A DNA stretch of 64,000 nt from Amborella trichopoda (Eukaryota > Streptophyta > Magnoliopsida > Amborellales > Amborellaceae): contig NW_006500010.1 of NCBI RefSeq assembly GCF_000471905.2, positions 1,101,733-1,165,732 of the forward strand, read 5' to 3'. Position numbers and translations under genes: made by a program. The notes under the pieces were generated by a model, which worked only from the letters and a program-made list of their open reading frames with translations, made no database searches and was not told the origin of the DNA. Below, one piece after another: positions 58,425-64,000 of this stretch. The first letter of the stretch is position 1, and every line of letters begins with the position of its first letter.

Positions 58425-58818
58425 GGGTGTAGTTCGCATACGGATGCATCCGTAGCGGTAGAGATAAAGTGCGCCTTCAAATTTTATCATGGTATATAAT
58501 TTTGATGTAAAATGTCCTTAGAATTATCTCAAAATCTATTTTTATATCTAATTATAAAATTTTAAATTTCAAAAATGGTTAAAATCAAGTAGATCTATAA
58601 ACATATGAAAATCTTGAAAATGGACGGTATAGATAATAAGTTGTAAAATGCACTATTTCTGATACTTAAAATCTTTTTATTTTTCATGGTCATACATCTC
58701 GATGTCGAGATGATCAATCAAAGGGTGTTTCAAAATTAAAAGTACCTTTTTCGATGGATTTTTGAGGGGCACCCTTAGCTCTACATTATAAGGTTGCAAC
58801 CTTATATGAACTTTTTCC
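58425..58818. mobile_element. Family-A MITE (394 bp), best core
   Basis: Flanks AAAGATAAA (58416-58424) and AAAAATAAA (58819-58827) agree at 8 of 9. The inverted termini include GCATACGGATGCATCCG and, at the right, 'aaggttgcaacctt'. The core CTCGATGTCGAGATGATCAA is intact at 58698-58717. Confidence 0.85.
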
Positions 58819-59060
58819 AAAAATAAATGACCTCTTTTAGACAATCCCTTACACGAGAGGCCACCTTTTAATGTGAGTAATAATTCATAATTTGGATATG
58901 TTCTCTAATGTTGGTAAGGGTACCGAGAGGCCATTGACATAAGGGCATGTTTGATGGAAGACATTGTGTTGAAAACCGTGCCTTCAAAGGAAGAGGGTTG
59001 TGGCACGTTCATGGTCCGTTATGGAACTTGCCGTCTATACTTTTTTGGCCTTAATTATAA

Positions 59061-59361
59061 GGACCCGATTTTTATGAGCCCAAGACTCAAATGCGAGCCT
59101 CTTAATAAATTTAGTGTTAAGATAGATTTTTGGATTTAATTTCTAAAGACATATATTATCTAACATGGAGATGATGAATATAAATAAATAAATAAATTTT
59201 AAAAATTAAAAATAATAATTTTAATAAGAAAACATTTGGACCGTTAATTTTTATTGTTTTTAGATGAAACACCTACTTACATTCATTTTTAAAATAGGTA
59301 TTTTACACTTTTCGAACGGCATATGTAGTCATGCAGTCCAGCCCGCATAAAACAATTTTCC
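59061..59361. mobile_element. Family-B MITE (301 bp)
   Basis: Flanks TAATTATAA (59052-59060) and TAAATATAA (59362-59370) agree at 8 of 9. It starts GGACCCGATTTTTATGAGCC and ends 'cagcccgcataaaacaattttcc', with 'acatggagatgatgaatat' and 'aagaaaacatttggaccgttaatttttattg' inside. Confidence 0.8.
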
Positions 59362-59624
59362 TAAATATAAAACAAGTGGATTTCGCACTATCTACTTTAA
59401 TATAAAACTTTTATATTATCAAATAAGGAAGTACTATAAGATGGAAGGCACGGTTTTTTAAACCGTATCTTCAAGGAATCAAACACAGCCTCAAGATGTA
59501 AACTGTGCCTACCAACAATCACACACGGCCTAAAGATGCTTGGAATTTCGATATTTATAAGCCTGAAGCACTTGATTTTCAGTAGTTATAGAGTTGCACT
59601 AATATCTTTACCGCATGTAAAATT

Positions 59625-59930
59625 GTTTCCTACAGGTTGGACTGCATTTTTATATATGCAATCCACAAGTGTAAAGCATTTTAAGATGAATGCAAATAGG
59701 TGGTCCATCTAAAAACAATGGAAACTAACCGTTCAAATGTTTTTTTAATAGGATAATTATTTTTAATTTTTAAAAGTTATTTATTTTTTATATTCATGAT
59801 CACCAAGTTAGAGATTTACATATTCTTAAAAATTAAGTCAAAAAATCCATCTGAAAGATAGCTTTTTTACGAAGCGCCGCATTTCTACATGTACGGGCTT
59901 GGCCGCATGCTAAGCGCGTCCTTTAATAAA
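59625..59930. mobile_element. Family-B MITE, inverted copy
   Basis: 'gtttcctacaggttggactgcattttta', 'gatgaatgcaaataggtggtccatctaaaaac' and 'catgatcaccaagttagagattt' repeat the 32208 copy. It ends 'gccgcatttctacatgtacgggc'. Confidence 0.7.
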
Positions 59931-61060
59931 TGAAAGGTTGGAGTACTTAAAAAAGCTAGGAAGATGAAAACCCATCATAGATTGTGTGAAAGCCACTACT
60001 CCCTATTACGTATAAATTAGAACTGAGCCAAATACTTTGGAATAAAACTGCTCTCTCCGTCCTCCAAAAATCCTTCTAGAAATAAGTTTCCACTTCTGAA
60101 TATATCGAGCACGCATTTGTCTTGGCAGACTAACGTTTATATTGTTTTCTTCTTTTTTTTTTTCTTTTAGAGAGAGAGTGAGACAAATGGTTATTGGTAA
60201 TTAAGTAGTTTTATTTTCATCATGTTGCGAGAGAGAGAGACTAATGGTAATCGGTAACTTTGTTGTTTTATTTTGATCAATACAAATATTGCAATTGCAG
60301 AGTCACATAGAAGGTTGTATTTAACAACAAATATAAAAAATTAGAAAACCAAGAGAATCAGAGATGCGATTTTTGAAACCCTAATGCTCATGTGATGCGA
60401 AATGGATTTTGGTTGTAAAGGAAGAAATGCAAAATAGAACATTGGTTGCTTAATGAAGAGGTTATTACTTGCTACTACTCACTACATAAAGACTTGCAAG
60501 TTGGATTACCCATCTCCACTTCAACAAACTTCTACTTAGCTTCCGGTGAAAAATCATGTCAAAGTAAAAAGTTGGGAAATCCCTGATTGGATTTAGAAGT
60601 TTTGGTGATTTTAATTTAAGAGATATGTAAAGTTTCTGAATTGGGTAATTCGCTAGATTTGAATTGGGTAATTAAGAAGTCCGTCCAAGCCATATTTAAC
60701 AAAAAACACAGAGATACTTGGGCGATTTCTAGGTTTTTTTGGCCTGGAATCACCAGCCTCCCAATCCGAACTGAACTCGATACCGGCGATTTTTTTAGCA
60801 CTGAAAACTGAGATAAATTTTGGAAAAAAAGAACACACAGATAGCTAAAGGGGGGTTCACTTACAATTTGGTAAAAATTTTTGGTGAATTTTCAGTTTTA
60901 TGTTGTGGAGGAAGGGAGCAAATAAATCACAGGAAGTATTGGGTTTGTCATGGTGCAGGGGTTAGTTTGGTAATAATTCAGAGCCTAACGTTCCAAATAT
61001 TCAAATCTTGGTTCGGTGCCAACCTCAGGCTCGGATAGGGAAAGGCAGAGGGGTTTTTGT
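59931..61060. other. Non-coding spacer, promoter-like
   Basis: No coding exon recognised. Purine-rich GAGAGAG runs lie near 60172 and 60229. GAAACCCTAATG at about 60376 contains a telo-box. Together with the G-box and CT fold-back downstream this may be promoter sequence, but no gene body can be attached on either strand. Confidence 0.3.
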
Positions 61061-61069
61061 TTTGGTGGG

Positions 61070-61081
61070 TCCCACGTGGGA
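61070..61081. promoter_or_regulatory. Palindromic G-box TCCCACGTGGGA
   Basis: A perfect 12-base palindrome with a CACGTG core sits in a GC-richer stretch (61060-61140). This is the type of site bound by plant bZIP and bHLH factors. No gene could be assigned to it. Confidence 0.5.
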
Positions 61082-61159
61082 GAACGTTGTGGTGGAGCCC
61101 GCGCCGGCCCGTGAGTAAGACCTGCCAGCCCCTTCTTCGACCTGTCGTTTAGAACGCAA

Positions 61160-61250
61160 AAACTAAATATTTATCCTCTCTCTCTCTAGAGTCTAGAGAG
61201 AGAAAGTTCTCTCTCTCTCTTCTTTCTAGAACTAGAGAGAGAAATCAAAC
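61160..61250. repeat. CT/GA fold-back repeats
   Basis: Two adjacent inverted repeats pair CTCTCTCTCTAGA with TCTAGAGAGAG, and TTCTAGAAC-flanked CT runs with GAGAGAGAAA. They could form two neighbouring hairpins. Confidence 0.7.
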
Positions 61251-63270
61251 GGGAATGAGCACATCTCTTGATTAAATTTTTGAAAGGGGGGCTTCACTAC
61301 TGCTTTTGGCTTTAGAGTAAATCCAAATCTTGGTCTTATAATCCCATTTCAATTATTTAATTTTAAAATAGAAAATGACAACATTGCCCTTGAGCTTTCA
61401 CTTTTGGTGCTATTGGTTGTGGACACATGATTTTCAACTTCTAAATTAATGAGATGTTTTTTGGGAATATGTGTTGGAAAACATGTTTCTTAAAGACAAT
61501 GTATTTTCGAAATATGACTGTTTTTTAATGGAATATGTATTTTCAGACTTTAGGTTTTGCTTGTGAGAGAGTTTTAGCTTTTTCATAAATAAAATGATAA
61601 GATAAAAATGAGGAGAAATGAAAGTGTAAATAAAAATGTTCTTGAAAAAAGAGAGGAAAACGTCAATAGAGAATTCCCTACATTTCTAACTATTAAAAAT
61701 CAAAGGAATTTCCCTCCATTTTTCATATTTTTAATTTATTTTCTTCCTAGTTTATACTGTAATTTCTCCCTACATTTCTAAGAGCACTTGACGCAAAAAA
61801 AAAAAAAAAAAAAAAATACATCGTAACTTTGAGTGCTGCAAAGTTTGTATCCCCCGTAGACAAGCACGTTGGACACCGTTGGATTGGATTGAAAGGATGG
61901 CATTAGCCGAAGGAGTGAAGCGGCAATTATTCTTGCCGCATTTATTGCACCGCTTAGGGATTCATACGGTCATTCACCTTTTTATACATTGAATGTTATA
62001 ATTATTTGTATATTATATGGCCAATGATCTTTCGGTAGAAAGAGATTATAATGATCTTTAGCTGTTGCATATCAAATCAAATAGCTTGAAGTGATTTTTT
62101 TTTTTGGTAGAAAGAGATCATAATCATTTTTAGTTGTTGCATATCAGATTTTAATTTTAATTTTTTAATTTTAATTCTAATCAATGATACAATTTTATGC
62201 TCTCTCAAATCTAATTTGGTCAATGATACACTCTCTATGCCAATTTCATATGTAACAAACAAAAGTGATTATGAGCATACTTAAAAGAACATATTCTTTC
62301 TATATAATTTTTTTTTTTTTTTTATAGTTCGGTAGGAAAAGAATCTCTACATCTGATAGAAATAAGACTCAAAACATAATATTGTGGCACTTTGAATTTT
62401 AAGGTGGGACTTTACCTAATCAGGATGAATAAAGACGGGCCAATATTTGAATGGTCAAATTTAGTGTTCATAATATCAAAATCAAATTATCTCTTTTATT
62501 TTGAAAAAATGCTCATATAGTGATACTAAAGTGGGTTTCTAAATTTTAGATTGAAAAAAACATGCGTCTTCTACCTGATAGATTAAACGTTCAGTGTACT
62601 CTTGTGGGAGCACTATACAAGCTCAACAGTAATTGCCCAATTTAGCGCATTATAAATACGTTGGGAATGACATTTTTTAAATTATTGAAGCAACGGCCAA
62701 TTGTTTCAAATTTGAACTTGGAAGACTGCTGAATTTCGTTTGGATTTGACAAACCAACTTTGAATACCAATTGGGGGCATAAAAAGAAAAATTGTCAAAT
62801 TTCAAGGGTGTTTTGGTCATCTTTTGAAAAGCAATTTTTTAGTGTTAGCCATTGATGAACTGAAATCAAGGACTTGATTATACAATAATCCATGTGAAAA
62901 CAAAGCGCTCTATGGATAAATAATTGGCAGTCTTTGAATGGGAAAGAGAGCTTATAGTTGGAGGGATGGGGCTCAATCAATTAACAAAGGATTGTAAAAT
63001 GTATAGGGTTTTGAGGACTTGGTCCTGGTTTTGCTTGTGGTGGGGCAATGGTTCTCTTTTGAGGCACATGTTGTGGGATTCAATATTTGGACTCAAACCC
63101 AACTTTAATCCTAAAGAATTCCTTCAAATTTCCATACTCTCTACCTTTAAAAGCTCTCTCACACAGAGCCATTCATGACTTGGGGCCCTTACGCGTGGTT
63201 ATCCACTCTTCAGTAGCCAAGCTGGAGAGCTCGAGAAAAGTCATGGAGGTAAAAGGAAAATTGAGTTGTC
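61251..63270. other. Non-coding spacer
   Basis: AT-rich with poly-A at about 61796-61817 and poly-T near 62308-62321. The phrase GGTAGAAAGAGATTATAAT/'ggtagaaagagatcataat' occurs twice (about 62034 and 62106), a local duplication. No gene. Confidence 0.45.
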
Positions 63271-63274
63271 GACT

Positions 63275-63385
63275 TATACACCATCTAGACAGAGAGAGAG
63301 AGAGACATGGGGAAAAGAGAGACAGCTAATGTTATACACCATCTAGAGAGAGAGAGAGAGAAATGGGGAAGAGGGAGAGATAATG
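63275..63385. repeat. Tandem duplication with GA tract, ~57-bp unit
   Basis: TTATACACCATCTAGA(C)AGAG, then GA repeats, ATGGGGAA and 'gagataatg', occur twice in tandem, from about 63275 and 63332. Confidence 0.85.
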
Positions 63386-63456
63386 TTCACTGTACATAAT
63401 GAATGCGTATCATGTGTGGCAAGCACGCTAGAGAGAGGGAGTGCGTGTGTGTGAGA

Positions 63457-63763
63457 TAGGGTTGGCAATGCCCGACCTAGGACCCTGAAGGGTAGATCCG
63501 ATCCCGGTCCAGGTATGGGTTTAAAATTGGTCTTGGCAAGTCGGGTCCTGGTCCAAATATTGGACCCAAACACTATTCAGGTGAGGGTCCGAGTCTAGTA
63601 ACAATTTTTCGTTTCCTAATATATGAACTATATTTTAATTTTTGGGTCGGGTCCGGATCTCACGCTATAACTTTGGGTCCAGATCTAGGTCCCATATCAT
63701 TTTTTTCAGATCCAGGTTCGGATCCGATTAGACTTGACCCGACTTGACTTGTTGCCACCCCTA
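63457..63763. mobile_element. hAT-type MITE
   Basis: It begins TAGGGTTGGCAATG and ends GTTGCCACCCCTA. The termini are inverted repeats that fit the hAT consensus CAGGGGTGGCAA. The interior is GC-richer, with repeated GGGTCC, GATCCGA and GGTCCAG words and inverse partners. An 8-bp target duplication was not evident. Non-coding. Confidence 0.7.
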
Positions 63764-63925
63764 AGAAAGAGAGAGAACCTACTCTCATGGGGGAGAGAGA
63801 GAGGAGGGGAGAGCCGACTTCCATGGGGAGAGAGAGAGAGGAACCACTTCATGGAGAGAGAGAGAGAGACGACCTACTTCAGTGGAGTGGAGAGAGAGAG
63901 AGAGGAGGAGGTAGTTGGTTGGTAG
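63764..63925. repeat. GA minisatellite, ~35-45-bp units
   Basis: Four units combine a GA run with a variant of CCTACTTCCATGGGG (acctactctcatggggg, ccgacttccatgggg, accacttcatgg, cctacttcagtgg). The array runs close to the window end and makes Arg/Glu-rich false frames. Confidence 0.85.
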
Positions 63926-64000
63926 TATATAATTATACGTCTACTATACGTTGTTGTTCGTACTTATTAGTACGAACAAAGTACTTAGTTAAGTTAAGTT

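Overview
The window is nuclear DNA of a flowering plant. It holds three spliced protein-coding genes with plant-type architecture, AT-rich introns and intergenic DNA, long GA/CT microsatellites, a decayed Ty1/copia element, an L1-type LINE remnant and many small MITE-like elements. I cannot name the species from sequence alone. Three runs of N (845, 438 and 20 bases) mark assembly gaps, and two of them abut simple repeats.

Genes. (1) Minus strand, about 3.5-8.0 kb: a type 2C protein phosphatase in seven coding exons (375 aa as read), with a leader intron upstream. Its C-terminus differs from what the family normally carries. (2) Plus strand, 23.7-30.2 kb: an alpha/beta-hydrolase of the ABHD17 type in five exons (340 aa), with the full Ser-Asp-His triad and a leader containing GA repeats and two short uORFs. 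(3) Minus strand, 40.9-49.7 kb: a plant-specific class-14 kinesin with an N-terminal calponin-homology domain and a central motor, in 19 coding exons (1081 aa). Eighteen introns join in frame. One of them, in the middle of the motor domain, is an AT-AC intron with U12-type 5' splice site and branch-site sequences.

Layout. 1-3.5 kb: AT-rich flank with one Mutator-type MITE bounded by a perfect 9-bp target duplication. 3.5-9 kb: PP2C. 9-23 kb: repeats, including a frame-broken copia relic at 12.2-14.8 kb whose reverse-transcriptase region is internally duplicated. 23-30.2 kb: ABHD17. 30.2-40.9 kb: no gene seen, only MITEs, tandem duplications and one long unclassified low-repeat block. 40.9-50.2 kb: kinesin. 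50.2-64 kb: no gene seen, a dense field of MITEs, a hAT-type MITE and GA minisatellites.

The three genes are unrelated in function (phosphatase signalling, acyl-protein thioesterase-type hydrolysis, microtubule motor) and show no sign of working together. The most notable observations are the AT-AC intron in the kinesin, at least ten related 340-420-bp Mutator-type MITEs sharing a conserved internal core, the missing PP2C tail exon, and an alternative in-frame splice donor in the kinesin tail.
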